Shown here: one piece after another, positions 10,376-21,358 of the stretch
Numbering within the stretch: the stretch's first letter is position 1
How the letters are laid out: each line of letters starts with the position of its first letter
Assembly: GCA_027943335.1 (NCBI GenBank)
Contig: BSBK01014773.1
Span: 1 to 64,000 of the forward strand
DNA: 64,000 nt
Direction: 5' to 3'
DNA from: Chamaecyparis obtusa
Lineage: Eukaryota > Streptophyta > Pinopsida > Cupressales > Cupressaceae
Notes under the pieces: generated by a model
What the model saw: only the letters and a program-made list of their open reading frames with translations
Database searches by the model: none
Told to the model about the DNA's origin: nothing
Program-made: the position numbers and the translations under genes

Positions 10376-11530
10376 GTATGTTACCAAACTAGTCAATGAG
10401 TGTTATATTAGTGATCTGCAACATATGATCTATTTACATGTATGATTTGAATGAACAGTTTTTCTTGCAATAAAAATTGTAGGTACCTTCCATTGAAAAT
10501 TTATTAGTTTTGTAATAAGTAGTATTATATTTACTAAGATCATCTTTAAGGAAAGCCGAAAGGGGTCAGCTTTTCTCTTCAATGTGTATATGCTTATCTC
10601 TGAAGTTATTTTCTTAATTGTTCTTACATTTGTGTGCACGAGAAAAGAAGCTTGGGAATTTTAATCCTTCCAATAACATGGGGTGCATAGCTATGGTGTT
10701 TGAACTAGATGTCGTAGTTTTAATTATTTTATGTAGGGTCTCTATGGGTTGGGTGATATATTTTCAATTCTCTTTAGTTATGTATCAATTTATTTTTTGT
10801 GTTTCTTGTATTCTGGTTTTAGTCACATAAGATTCTCAAATGATATTTGCATCTTTTTGTTAATAGTTTTAAAAGATATTGATGTTGTAACAAGTTAACA
10901 ATTGTATCTCTTTGTTTAATGCTAATTTTTGAAAGGTATTGATGCTGCAAGAAGTTGACAAAAATAATTGACAGTATTATTTTGCTGTTACCTAGTTTAT
11001 ATTAATGTTTACAAATCATGTGAATTTTATATATAGTAAATTGATTCTTTAGTTATGTTTCACTATTGTATGATTGATCTGCTGCTTTGCTTCACTAAAG
11101 AGAACCATCTCTTTGTCTTAATGATTACTTTTACTACTAATGAACAAAGTATGAAGCTAATGGATTTTTTTTTGTTTGTGCAGCCAAGAAGCAACACACA
11201 ATTTAAAATGTGACCAAATCGAGAGATTCATTAGAACATGGAAGACCTATTTCTTGAATCAAATAATCAAATACTCATTTCAACTTAGAAGACCTACCCA
11301 AATAGCGTGGAAGACTAATAGGCATATTCTTTCTTTATTCTTGGTACCAAACTCGAGTTTCATGTCTACAGTTTTATTGTTGTTCAATGACAACTTGTAT
11401 TACTTGGTGACAGTTTTATTATTATTTTTTATGTTTTGATGTTTGTAATGTGAGTTGTATCGATCTTTTATGAGTTCATTTTGAATCTATAGTGAGACTC
11501 AAGATTTTGAAGGGTATAATTATTTTTGAG
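10376..11530. other. Non-coding stretch, no gene recognised
   Basis: Short plus-strand open frames at 10618-10830 and 11176-11439 show no family resemblance. They are hydrophobic or low-complexity. I could not place any further tubby-domain exon here. Confidence 0.5.
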
Positions 11531-11602
11531 AGGGTGTTAGCTCAATGGAAGAGCACCTGTTTTACAAGCAGGAGGATGGTAGTTCGATTCCATCATGCCC
11601 TA
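11531..11602 (+). tRNA. tRNA-Val (anticodon UAC), 72 nt, organelle/bacterial type
   Basis: It folds as a full cloverleaf. The acceptor is AGGGTGT/ATGCCCT (two G-U pairs). The D arm is GCTC-AATGGAA-GAGC. The anticodon arm is CCTGT-TTTACAA-GCAGG with UAC at positions 34-36. The variable loop has 5 nt. The T arm is GGTAG-TTCGATT-CCATC and the discriminator is A. No CCA is encoded. The D-loop is short. The run GAGCACCTGTTTTACAAGC is close to the bacterial/mitochondrial valine UAC type. It may be a mitochondrial-derived insertion, but I see no other organelle sequence beside it. The A box is good and the B box (AGTTCGATTCC) is near consensus, so nuclear transcription is conceivable. Confidence 0.93.
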
Positions 11603-11629
11603 ACATATTCTTCAAAATGAGAATATTTG

Positions 11630-11836
11630 TATCGTCTTAAGAAAGACAATAAATGGAATTAAAGAGATATTTGTCTCTTTAGAGACAATATGATTTTTCA
11701 TTATAGCTATTGTCTCTCAAGAGACAATAATTTAAGACACTCACTTAAAGACAATATTTAAGACAATATGCAAGTTTTATATTATCTCAAGTTAAGACAT
11801 TTAACTTAAAAATTGTCTTAAATATTGTCTTAAATC
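11630..11836. repeat. Hairpin-rich repeat built on AGACAAT / ATTGTCT
   Basis: About ten copies of AGACAAT or its complement sit in 200 bp between the tRNA and the F-box gene. ATTGTCTCT-CA-AGAGACAAT (11709-11728) is a perfect hairpin. A larger one pairs 11745-11767 with 11812-11833 (TTAAGACAATATTTAAGACAAT arms, one extra A). It could be a decayed MITE or fold-back element. I did not find clear target duplications. Confidence 0.7.
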
Positions 11837-11886
11837 CCCCTTTATGTAGTAGTTTCTCTCCCAATCATATTACAGCCCATGTAATC

Positions 11887-12618
11887 TTAATCAGTCGTCC
11901 AAACGCAGACAGCGAATTTCTGGTCGGCATATCGCGCAAAGAAATACTCACTATTGTTTTTCCACGCGCTTGTGTTGGGATCAAATCTTTGGCATCCACC
12001 ATCACAAGTACTGATGACATAAAACATTCCGTGAATGAAAACACCGAAACAAAGACCAATTTCTTCCTGCATATCGGGAAGACGCTCCCACTTGTCTTCA
12101 TCCACTTTATAAATAGCCGCCTCGCGGAGGCCATCGTTATCTCCTCCGTTTCTGGGATGTCCTCCAGCAATGTAAAGTGATCCTTCAGGTGAGGCACAAC
12201 ATGCAAACTGGGTTCCGGTTCTGGCAGTGGGCATTTCAGCACCTTGCCTCCATGTTCCACATAATAAATCATATACCCAAATGTTTGCACCTGAATGCTT
12301 ATCCCACAGCAGTAAAACAATCATGTGATGAACACACATAATTCTAAAACCGTTTGAGATCTCAGTTGCAGTGGGATTAGGAGCGAGTTTTTCGCATGAT
12401 TGATCAACAGGATCATAAATAGATATCCCAGCTGAATGGAGCAAACATATATATTGCTTACCCAACCCAAACTTAATGCGATCGTTGTAAAACTCAGAAC
12501 ATTTCATTATTTCCTTCGCAGGTTTCAACAATTCTTTGATCTTTGGCTGAGATTTGTAAGGCACTCTTAGTAAGATGTCTCGATAAATTTGTTCAGGGAG
12601 TTGCTCCAAAAACTTCAT
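11887..12618 (-). CDS. F-box/kelch-repeat protein (KFB type, 243 aa)
   Basis: Proteins of this kind are substrate-binding subunits of SCF ubiquitin ligases. Plant relatives target, for example, phenylalanine ammonia-lyase or type-B response regulators. Residues 6-45 form a divergent F-box (LPEQIYRDILLRVPYKSQPK), followed by FYNDR near 43. Kelch blades follow: IYDP near 67, WVYDLLCGTWRQGAEMPTAR at 114-133, LYIAGGH at 149-154 with the glycine pair, IYKVDEDKWERLPDM near 169-183, and RFDPNTSAWK near 211. The family is usually about 340-400 aa, so this copy lacks the last blades. The frame is free of internal stops, unlike almost everything else in the window, so it may be functional or recently truncated. 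ATG 12618 is the first in-frame start before the F-box. No other gene is linked. Confidence 0.85.
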   Translation of the reverse strand: MKFLEQLPEQIYRDILLRVPYKSQPKIKELLKPAKEIMKCSEFYNDRIKFGLGKQYICLLHSAGISIYDPVDQSCEKLAPNPTATEISNGFRIMCVHHMIVLLLWDKHSGANIWVYDLLCGTWRQGAEMPTARTGTQFACCASPEGSLYIAGGHPRNGGDNDGLREAAIYKVDEDKWERLPDMQEEIGLCFGVFIHGMFYVISTCDGGCQRFDPNTSAWKNNSEYFFARYADQKFAVCVWTTD

Positions 12619-13144
12619 TGTCAGACTCTGTCTTTCGAAAAAAAAATCAAATGTGAAGCTTTACTCTTTCACACAAGAAAACTCACAAAATTATATTCAA
12701 TTGTGCTACAAGTATTATTCGGTGGGTCTTGCTTTATACTTGACAACAGTTCTCCAAATTTAAAAGTCACGGTTCACCAGATTTGAAGGCCGACATTTGG
12801 GAATTGTCTCTTTTAAATAAATCTTTATACATATGATAAATGTGGTGGATATAACATGAAAGCAAGAAAAATTATGAATTACGAACTGCTTAGAATAAAG
12901 AAGGGCTACTTTTATCAATTTAGGTCTTTATTATAATAATAATTTAATATTTAAAACTAATATATTTATATTTAAAAAAGAAATATATAAAATATGCTTT
13001 ATTATAAAAGGAGTTGTATTTATTATGATAATAAAAAACATTTATAAAATATTTATCCAAGGGCAGTTTCTAAGCCCAAGGTCACGATCAGTTACATAAA
13101 CTGTACGCTTGATGATAGCAGAGCACAGGGATATCTCTTGAGTT
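12619..13144. other. AT-rich spacer upstream of the F-box/kelch gene
   Basis: No coding frame or repeat family is recognised. It would contain the promoter of the minus-strand F-box/kelch gene, but I see no convincing TATA box at a standard distance. Confidence 0.5.
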
Positions 13145-13161
13145 ACTAAAACAAGATACTT

Positions 13162-13389
13162 TTTCTTTTTTTTCGAAGAGGTATCCCCGCGTCCTAGCCC
13201 AGCGACTAGCAGCCCATATCTTGGGTACCTGTGCGAGCTAAGGCGAGACTAATCCTCCACGGGTGGGACCGGGGGCTCAAACACCAATCCCACCACGAAA
13301 ATTCAGAGGGAGTTTCGAACCCGAGACCATGGGGGTAACCCACAACTTCAAGCCTCTGCTCCCCACCATTTGAGCTAGCATCCGAAGAC
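13162..13389 (-). mobile_element. tRNA-derived SINE with perfect 17-bp target duplication
   Basis: SINEs are RNA polymerase III-transcribed elements copied by LINE enzymes. On the minus strand the unit begins GTCTTCGGATGCTAGCTCAAATGG, with A box TAGCTCAAATG. A B box follows (GGTTCGAAACTCC, near 13311-13323). The rest of the body is GC-rich and unlike its AT-rich surroundings. It ends in an A-rich tail (CTTCGAAAAAAAAGAAA). It is flanked by the identical 17-mer ACTAAAACAAGATACTT at 13145-13161 and 13390-13406. Ends, tail and duplications together show a full-length insertion of about 228 bp. It resembles the Au-SINE group in the A-box start, but family assignment is inference. Confidence 0.9.
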
Positions 13390-13406
13390 ACTAAAACAAG
13401 ATACTT

Positions 13407-16072
13407 ATAAAATATTGAATATATTTATAAATCAAAAAATTTATGCTTGTCTCAATATTTTATATTTTTAGTAACAACCTCTTATCTCATTCCTTATTGT
13501 AACTTAATGTTTCTTTTAATTTATTTCTATGTACTTTTTAAATATTTCTTAATAAAAATATTATTCTTAAAATTAATTATTAAATAATTTAATAAACAAG
13601 TAAATAGGTATATACTAAAAAGTTAAAATTAAAATTTGTAAGTAATATTTTTAAATAACTATAAAGTCAAATTTTAATTGAGTTTTTTAATAACTAAAAT
13701 ATAAATATTGATATATATTTAAATAAGTAAAAATATAAATTAGTAAATAGTACTTTTGAAATAATTATCATTTTAAATTTTAAATAACATGGATTGTCAT
13801 ATTTTTTTATAAGAAAATTAGATTACCACCTATGACATTGAATTAATATTCATATCTGTATTTTATGACAATGATCATTTCTTTTATTTGCCTGAGAGCT
13901 ATTTTATAGTCATTATATTTCATTAATAATAATTGATTTTTACTATTAATATATGTCAACTCTTTAATAGTCTTTGTTAAGATTATTATACCTTAGGGCA
14001 GTTTGCCATTTAATAATTTAATTTTCTATGTGAATATATTTGTTAAGGTATATATACATACATGTATACATATAATATATTTTTTTGCTATTACTATTTT
14101 AAAAGAGGGTTATCTTATTTACTTATGAGTTATTTTATTGCATATTTCCTTAAAAGTAATTAGTACTTTTTAAATTAAAAGTAATTAGCTTTTTATTATT
14201 TTTAAGGTGATAGGCTTATTTGTGGGCATAGCCCACTAATGAGAAAGTGTCAGCAGAGAGGAAACTTGTCTACAACGAGGATACAAAAGTGGTGCATTCA
14301 AAGGCGGAATAAAAATATTACAATACAAAAGTCATGCATTCAAGAAGGAATAAACATTACCATACCAACGTATTGAAAATAAATAAACATTACATTACAT
14401 TACATCTGACAAGAAATTTTGTTGACCACAGGTGTAATGTTGGGTTCAATTTTTCAATGCAACAGGGTACCACTTTTTCGTATTGGAAAACACATAACGC
14501 ATAATATTTTAAATATGCCAACATTGTTGACTGTGTTCTACTCTCCTATCACTCAAACTAGATCACATCTTATATTCCCATGTCTACTCAATAGTTAGTT
14601 AAAAAAAATGAATGAGGATTGGAAAGGTAAACGTGGTGGATGTTGAAAACCATTTTCATTGTAAACAACTCAACAAATTTCAATTATCTACAAACTTTAT
14701 TTTCTATGCTCATATCGATTATAAGCTTTCGTTATTAATTTTTTTCAAATTGAGTACTAACAATCAGTCTGGTGCATCGTTTTTGAAGATCGAGTAGTGT
14801 GGTTTGATTTTAAAGGTAAAAAATATTTTTTGTGCTTTCATGATTATGCATATTTAATAAACATGGTCTGGAATGATTTCCTTTGCAACTAAATTATGTA
14901 GCTATTGTACACTTGCAACAGTGGGAAAGGTCATTGAACAATCCAATATTGAAGACACCTTGTTTAGGTAGTTGTGCATGGTGAGAAACGACCATTGGAG
15001 AAGTCGAGAATCGTAGAAGTTAATTACAATGAATATCATTAGGAATTATTTCTATAACTATTTTTTGAAAAATATATTTATCTTGTTTATTATTGTAAAA
15101 TAAAATTGTTCTTTACAATTTGATGGTTATTAAAATGCATTTTTTTTGCAGAAGCAACAATTGCACATTTTGAATAGTGCACATTTGACAGGTATTGAAA
15201 ATTGCATATAGCAAAACAAATTTTGCAAGTATTCCTTCAAGAATGAAACAAGTGAAATTTTACAAAGCTTAGTATTTTTTTATTTTTTATTTTGGTTTTT
15301 TTCCAAATGTGAATCAATCACCCTTAATATAGCTCTAAATTGTGAGTTTCAGAAAAGAATTTTCTAGTTAGTGCAATGTACATTCCTACTATATGGGTGT
15401 TAATGTTCATCGATGCAATCACCCCATACAATGTGACACCTTATCTTGATTTCATTTAATTGAAATATATTTCCAACAGCTATAACATCGATGAAGTTAA
15501 AGAAATGAGGTAAACCAATTTAATTTTTCATGTGATCAGGAATAAAAAGCACCACTTTGAGAGAACACAATGATGAAATAGTTATTTTTCATCTTTGACT
15601 GACTACTCAAGGGTCTACATGTGACCTTATTGTTAGCTTGGGATCGTTGGTGAGCATTATTTTTTTGTGAAATTGGTTAACTTTTATACTTAAACAAAGT
15701 TCATATATTTATCTCTATTTTTGCTATGTCCCAATATGAAAACTATTTTAAATGGAAATGGCAACTAATAATCACAATTTCTTGATGCATCTCATAATTT
15801 AGGAGAAACTTCGTACAATCACCAAATGATAAATAAATACTAGAATTCTTTTGATGTATCACTTTCTTTTGAGGTTCTTGATGTGTTTCTCATATGCAAT
15901 TCTCATGTTACTTCAAATAAATTGTTGCTAAGTTTACATGTGGAACCAAAAACACACAAGCATTAAGAGACATTCTTCAAGTTGCAACAATGATAGTAGG
16001 CATGTGAACTACAAAATTACTTTCATGGTCAATTATTTAGTATAATTCCAATAAAAAATCATTATGTAAAAA
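13407..16072. other. AT-rich intergenic stretch, no gene recognised
   Basis: Strongly AT-rich. A small hairpin (TGTGGGCATAGCCCAC) lies near 14220. No protein family, LTR or RNA gene was recognised. Confidence 0.6.
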
Positions 16073-16382
16073 TGTTAGAATAATGTTTATTTGTACAGTG
16101 CTCAGTAGTTGAGCATTAATTACAATTTCTATAATTCTCTATTGTGTAGAAGACAAGAGATTATCTCAATTGCCTTCACTGTAGCTTCTCAAGAACCATC
16201 TAGAAATCTATATAACCTCTATAAAAAGAGCAACCTTCCATACAATGTGTTGTATCATAAAATTATAGTGCTTTGTAAATAGAAATTCTAATTCATTACC
16301 GTGCTCTACTCTTTTCTATTCTGCTCTATTTTACTATCCTTTTCTTTACCCTATTTTACTACTTGTCTTTCTCATCTCTTCA
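16073..16382 (+). repeat. 5' LTR of the truncated Copia element
   Basis: About 310 bp, starting TGTTAGAATAATG and ending CTCATCTCTTCA directly before the primer site. A TATA box (TATAAAAA) is at 16220-16227. The start is inferred from the TG dinucleotide and the typical TGTTAGAATA Copia opening, because no second copy is available for alignment. Confidence 0.75.
16220..16227 (+). promoter_or_regulatory. TATA box of Copia LTR
   Basis: TATAAAAA lies about 160 nt before the LTR end, a usual place for the U3 promoter of a short Copia LTR. Confidence 0.6.
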
Positions 16383-16394
16383 TGGTATCAGAGC
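16383..16394 (+). promoter_or_regulatory. Primer-binding site (initiator Met tRNA)
   Basis: TGGTATCAGAGC directly abuts the LTR end CA. It is complementary to the 3' end of plant tRNA-iMet. Confidence 0.92.
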
Positions 16395-16639
16395 ATTTTT
16401 AAATCTTGGGCATGTGATGTGGGGATTTTGTAGTGTGAAGTTCTAATTTTTTTTGGAGGTTGCAAACTTGCTGAGCAACACTAAGATACTTTTTAGGCAA
16501 GTCAACATATTGTAGCAAAGGGAGGAATTACTACCCAAAATTGGTGAGAAATTTCCATTTATCTCTAAGTGTTAAAGATATTGAAGTGTATTTCATTCTC
16601 ATCCAAAAAGGAGGGAAGTTGAAATAATATATTCTCTTG

Positions 16640-17260
16640 GTACTACTTTACCTACAGTAAAACTGAATGGAAATAATTATTATGATTGGGTATCTCATAT
16701 TGAAATTACTCTAACTCTTCAAAATTTCTATGAAATTGTCATTGGCAGTAAAAAAAGACTAGCAAATCCAGGAAAAGATCAAGAAAATTGGGATAAAAGA
16801 GACAAAAAGGCATCAACACTAATCAAGCATACACTCTCAGAGGAAGTTTTTCCAAAAGTTTGCAATGAGAGAAGTGGAGTTAAAGTATGGAAAATTTTGA
16901 AGAATCTATATCAAAATTTAGGTGATGTATGGATCTTATCTCTTAATACAAAGCTATATAATGTGAAATTATCAAGCTCACAAGAATTAGTCCCTCATCT
17001 AAGTAAATTGAAGGAAAAGAAAAATGAGCTTTCTTCTCTTGGAAAGGATATAGATGATAGAGATTTTGTGCAAATTATATTACAAAGTCTTCCAGGATCT
17101 TATCAGTCATCTATAAGGGGATTAGATATTACAGACAAATTAACAAGTATTAAATTTTAAGAATTATGTGCTAAGCTAGTTCAAGAGGAGAAAAGACAAA
17201 TGAAAGAAAGAGAATCATTTAGTGATGAATCTCAGGCATTCATAACAAAAGGAAAATAAT
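16640..17260 (+). pseudogene. gag: Copia gag remnant
   Basis: The frame from about 16660 reads NYYDWVSHIEITL, KASTLIKHTL, LGDVWILSLNTKLYNVKL and GSYQSSIRGLD, the usual Gag/UBN2 landmarks of plant Copia elements. No clear start codon remains. A TAA interrupts it at 17158 and another stop ends it at about 17260. A zinc-knuckle remnant (IGLKENECFKRN) follows near 17370 in a shifted frame, with its histidine lost. Confidence 0.75.
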
Positions 17261-17499
17261 TTATAAAAAGTCACAAGATAATCAATCTAAAGAAAGAAAT
17301 TGGAAGAATGAAAGTAAAAGTACATATTATAATAGAAATAAATGGAAATCCACTTATTGTTGAAAAATAGGTCTTAAGGAAAATGAATGTTTCAAAAGGA
17401 ATAGACATATAGAGAAGAAGACAAATAAGTTTACAAAGTTTGTCGATTCTAAAAGGAATGCTTTTTGTGTTGCAGTTAAAGAAAATAATTCTTTCAAGA

Positions 17500-18809
17500 A
17501 TGTTTGGGTTATTGAATTTGGTGCTACACAACACATGTCTCACAATAAGGAATAATTTGATATAATAAGTGAAAGTACTGCACAAAAAATATATTTGGGA
17601 AATAACAGTACTTTAGAAGTTAAAGGGACTGGAAATGTGAAAGTTGATAATGGTGTGTTCTGAAATGTGAAGTTAGTTCCTCAATTGAAAACAAATCTAC
17701 TTTCTGTATCTCAAATTACAAATCAAGGGTATAAAATAGAATTCTATAATGACAAATGCTTAATCAAGGATGTGAACAACAATTATAAAGTGGTTGCAAT
17801 TGGTAAAATGGAGAATGGATTATATAAATTTTAAGAATTTACTTCTAACAATGGATATGAGAATTTGTGTGCTTTTGCCAAATATGATGATATGAGAAGC
17901 TTATGGCATGAAAGAATAGGACATATCAACTATCAAAGCCTCAAACTTATGGAGAAATTACATATGGTGCATGGGCTTCCAAAAATCTCCTCAAGCCATA
18001 ATGCATGTGAAGGATGTGCAATGGGAAAGAAACATGTGAAAAGTTTCCCACAAGGTAAATCACAGAGGGAAAGAAATCCTCTATATTTGGTTCATAGTGA
18101 TGTAATGGGTCCTTTTAAAACACCATCAATTGGAGGATCAAGGTATGTTCTCACCTTGATAGATGACTATACTAGAATAATTTGGGTGTATTTTCTACAA
18201 AAGAAGGATGAGGTGTTTCATAAGTTTAAAGAGTTTAAAGATTTGATTGAAAAACAAAGTGGAAAATGTCTAAAGATAATAAGAATAGATAGAGGGACTA
18301 ACTCTATGAATAATTTTTTTAAAGATTTTTGCAAAGAGCATGGCATAAAGAAAGAATTAGCAATTTCTTATTCACCTCAACAAGATGTTGCTGAAAGAAA
18401 AAATAGAACTATAATAGAAACAACTAGATGTATGCTTCACTCTAGAAATCTAGAAACTAAATTTTGGGCTGAAGCAGTTCATACTACCGTATACATCTTA
18501 AATAGAACACCTACTAAGGCAGTTTTGAACATAACACTAGAAGAGGCATGGAGGGGAAAAAAACCTACAATATCTCACTCTAGAATCTTTGGATGTAATG
18601 CATATGTTCACATTCTCAATGAAATAAGGAACAAACTTGTAAGAAAAAGTGAGAAGTGTGGAATGGTTGGGTATAGTGAGGACTCAAAAGGATATTGGTT
18701 ATACAATAGTAAAACAAATAAAATTCATATGAAAAGGAATGTATGGTTTGACAAAGATATTGAAAGTAATCATTCTCCTACATTATCTCAATTGCCACTC
18801 TTGAATTGA
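17500..18809 (+). pseudogene. pol: Copia protease and integrase remnant
   Basis: The protease motif at about 17508 reads VIEFGATQHMSH, where the catalytic Asp-Ser-Gly has become Glu-Phe-Gly. Two stops follow. From 17865 a 314-codon open piece covers the GAG-pre-integrase zinc finger (LWHERIGHINYQSL ... CEGCAMGK) and the integrase core. Its first acidic residue is in VHSDVMGPF, its second in RIDRGTNS, and QQDVAERKNRTI carries the third region. NRTPTKAVLNITLEEAW and FGCNAYVH mark the C-terminal part. The enzyme would insert the cDNA into chromosomes. This copy is inactive. Confidence 0.85.
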
Positions 18810-18949
18810 AGATGTTAAAGATGAGGGTGTGCAATCTTCTATAGAAGGAGAATGAACAAGTTGAAGAATCAAATTCAAGTGATGATAAAAATACACAAAA
18901 AACTAGAAGCATTCAAGAAGTTTATCAAGAAGGTCCTAGAAATATGTTT

Positions 18950-19660
18950 TCTAACTATCCTCTTATCGCTAAGGTGATACAGGTTGATACTCCAAGCACA
19001 TATGAAGAAGCAAAAGGAAAAGATGAATGGGAAGTAGCTATGCAAGAGGAGTAAAATTCTTTGATGAACAATGGAACATGGGAATTGACAACACTTCTAG
19101 AAGGGAAAAATATGGTTGGTTGCAAGTGGACCTATAGAACAAAGTTCACATGAGATGGAGCTATCAAAAAAATACAAAGCAAGGTTACTGGCTAAAGGTT
19201 TCTCACAAAAATAAGGTATTGACTATACTAAAACCTTTTCTCCAGTTGCTAAAATGACTTCCATTCATGCAATAGTTGCTTTAGTTGCAAAGTTTGGTTG
19301 GAATTTTTTTTCAAATGGATGTAAAATGTGCATTCTACATGGTGATTTAAAAGAAGAAATCTATATGCAACAACCACCAAGATTTATTAAAAAAGGTGAA
19401 TAAAATTTGGTGTGTAGATTAAAAAATCACTGTATGGTCTCAAACAAGCACCAAGAGCATGGTACTCCAAAATAAATGAATACATCACAAATGTAGAATT
19501 CAAAAGAAGTAAAGTTGATCTAGATGCATATGTGAAATATACTGATGATAAAGGTGTTATTATTGTATTATATGTGGATGACTTGATTATTACAGGAGAT
19601 TACACATATAATATTGAAATAACTAATGATTGACTCAAACAAACTTTTGGGAATTTTTCA
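18950..19660 (+). pseudogene. pol: Copia reverse transcriptase fragment
   Basis: Pieces in several frames match Copia reverse transcriptase: WEVAMQEE, GTWELTTL, SLYGLKQAPRAWYSKI and the catalytic VLYVDDLIITGD near 19575. Many stops and indels interrupt it. Similarity ends near 19660, before the FLGI-type motif and all of RNase H. Confidence 0.8.
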
Positions 19661-19689
19661 GTTAACACTCTACTCAAGAACTTATGGTT

Positions 19690-20102
19690 GGAGCGGGAGT
19701 GGGCACGAGCATGCGAACGACTAGACTTTTGAATTCAAGGGTGGGTGGGAATCCTAGTTTATAGGCTACGGGAACCTCGGGGAATACCTGTCACATTGAT
19801 TCCCTTGCAGATCAGGACTCCGCAGACCCAGAGAATAAGGATGAGGTCCCACGTGAAAAAGAGAAAGACCTAGGAAAGGAAGTGGGAGTGGAAGCTGAGC
19901 ACAAGGGTCTCCCAAAGCCTTCTTCTTCAACAAAGACCCATGCATGTGACTAGGAAATTCTCCCCCATTGATGGTCAACACTTTTTTGGATAAAACCCTT
20001 AGGCAAGTCCTCTTTTCCTTCCATCAAGGACATCTCTGGTAAGGAAAAAGGAATATTTCTTTTAGAAATACCTATGAACTAGTAGACCACAACATCGCTT
20101 CC
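19690..20102 (+). other. LINE 5' leader
   Basis: About 400 bp without a conserved frame lies before ORF1. It is GC-richer than the adjoining Copia remnant. It is probably the 5' UTR with the internal promoter. The exact 5' end is uncertain. Confidence 0.45.
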
Positions 20103-21323
20103 ATGGACCACACTTTGGTTGGAAAGTTCGTTGGTCCTAGGCCAAATATTGATATTGTCAGGGTCTTTCCTAGTAAAAAATGGGACTTGAAGGGTCACAT
20201 CCAAGTCTCTGCTATGGAAAAGGGGTTTTTATCTTTTGAGTTGTCTTGAAAAGAGGACCTGGATAAGATCCTTTGTGCCGATACCTGGATCATAGGAAAG
20301 ACCACCCTAGCTCTACAAAAATGGACCCCCAATCTTGACCTGAATGATTCCTTCTTCATTCAAGCCCCCGTGTGGATGAGACTCTCGAAACTACCCATGG
20401 AATTATGGAATGAAGAGGTTTTTGATGGGATAGCTAAATCTTATGGCACCCTTCTTTCCATTGACCCTATCACAGCTGCTAGGAGTCATCTTACCTTCAC
20501 AAGGATTTGCATCAGAGTGGAAGAAGGCAAGGATATGCCAGAAGTTATAGAGCTTCAGTCCAAGCTCAGAAAACATGTGCGAAAATTGGACTATGAAAGC
20601 ATCTGTTTCACCTGTTTCCACTACAAGAAGGTGGGACACAAAGCCAAAACTTGTCTAGTCCTCCAGGTGAAAGAGATAGAAAGGAAGGCTAGAATAGCAC
20701 TAAAAAGGAAAAAAGGAGCTCCCCAGGAGGGACCAGAGCCCAAAATCAATAGATTCTAGAAGAAAAAAGAATAACCAGTTCCAAATCTAGAAAATAAGGA
20801 TCCTAGGGATGTGGAGAAGATGACCCTGACTCAGAATGAAGAGACCAATGGGGATCCCATCCCCCCTATTTTGGGTCTAGATTAGGATTTAGCCAATTAG
20901 AAGGAATCAAAAGAAGAAAACAAGAATGAAGATCAAATAGAAGGTGGAGACTCGTGCTTTGGCACCATCTCTGCTTCCTTGGTCCTAGAGTCCATAGCTC
21001 CTCTAGTGTACACAACTACTTGCCTTGTGATGCAAGAATTTGGGAAGTATAAACAAATTGAGGACCTAATGGTCTTTGCTTCCCCAAACCAATTCAAAAT
21101 CATGGTGGAGCTCTTTGCCAAGCATAAGGAATACAAGGAGGGTTGGACCTTAGTTCACAAGAAGAAGAAACCAAGTAGCAGAGACCCATCTCCAGTTTCC
21201 CCTATAGCCACTAGAAGAAGGAATAAGGCTGAGGGAAGGGGTAGAATCCATACCCTACAAGTAAAAAGGACTAGCCAGAAAAGGAAAGAAGAAGCGAGCT
21301 TGAAAAAAATGTATGGAAACTAG
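20103..21323 (+). pseudogene. LINE ORF1, RNA-binding protein with degraded zinc knuckle
   Basis: ORF1 proteins of plant L1 elements bind the element RNA. One frame runs from about 20050 (ATG 20103) to the TAG at 21321. It is broken only by stop codons (TGA near 20248, TAG near 20757, and more near 20773-20905). Landmarks are VGKFVGPRPNID, DLDKILCADTWIIG, WMRLSKLPMELWNEE and RICIRVEEGKDMP (DUF4283/DUF4283-associated), then CFHYKKVGHKAKTC near 20612. In that last motif the second zinc-binding cysteine is a tyrosine. A lysine/arginine-rich tail (about 21160-21320) ends it. ORF2 begins 36 nt later. Confidence 0.8.
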
Positions 21324-21358
21324 GTTTCTATCCAAGCTAACTGCTCCTTCATCAAGAA

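Larger units (their letters stand above)
16073..19680 (+). mobile_element. Copia LTR retrotransposon, 5' part, truncated inside reverse transcriptase
   Basis: A 5' LTR and primer-binding site are followed in Copia order by gag, protease, integrase and the first two-thirds of reverse transcriptase. Sequence similarity stops near 19660-19690, where a LINE 5' end begins. I could not find the missing RNase H and 3' LTR after the LINE (34.9-36.7 kb). So this is either a simple LINE insertion followed by loss, or a rearranged junction. Stops and indels are numerous. Confidence 0.85.

Noticed and set aside
11176..11439. Possible small protein gene between the tubby exon and the tRNA
   Set aside because: No family resemblance, a hydrophobic low-complexity end, and no splice or start signals beyond chance.
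11865..12320. A 151-codon minus-strand frame overlapping the F-box/kelch gene
   Set aside because: It is out of frame with the clear kelch motifs and has no similarity of its own.
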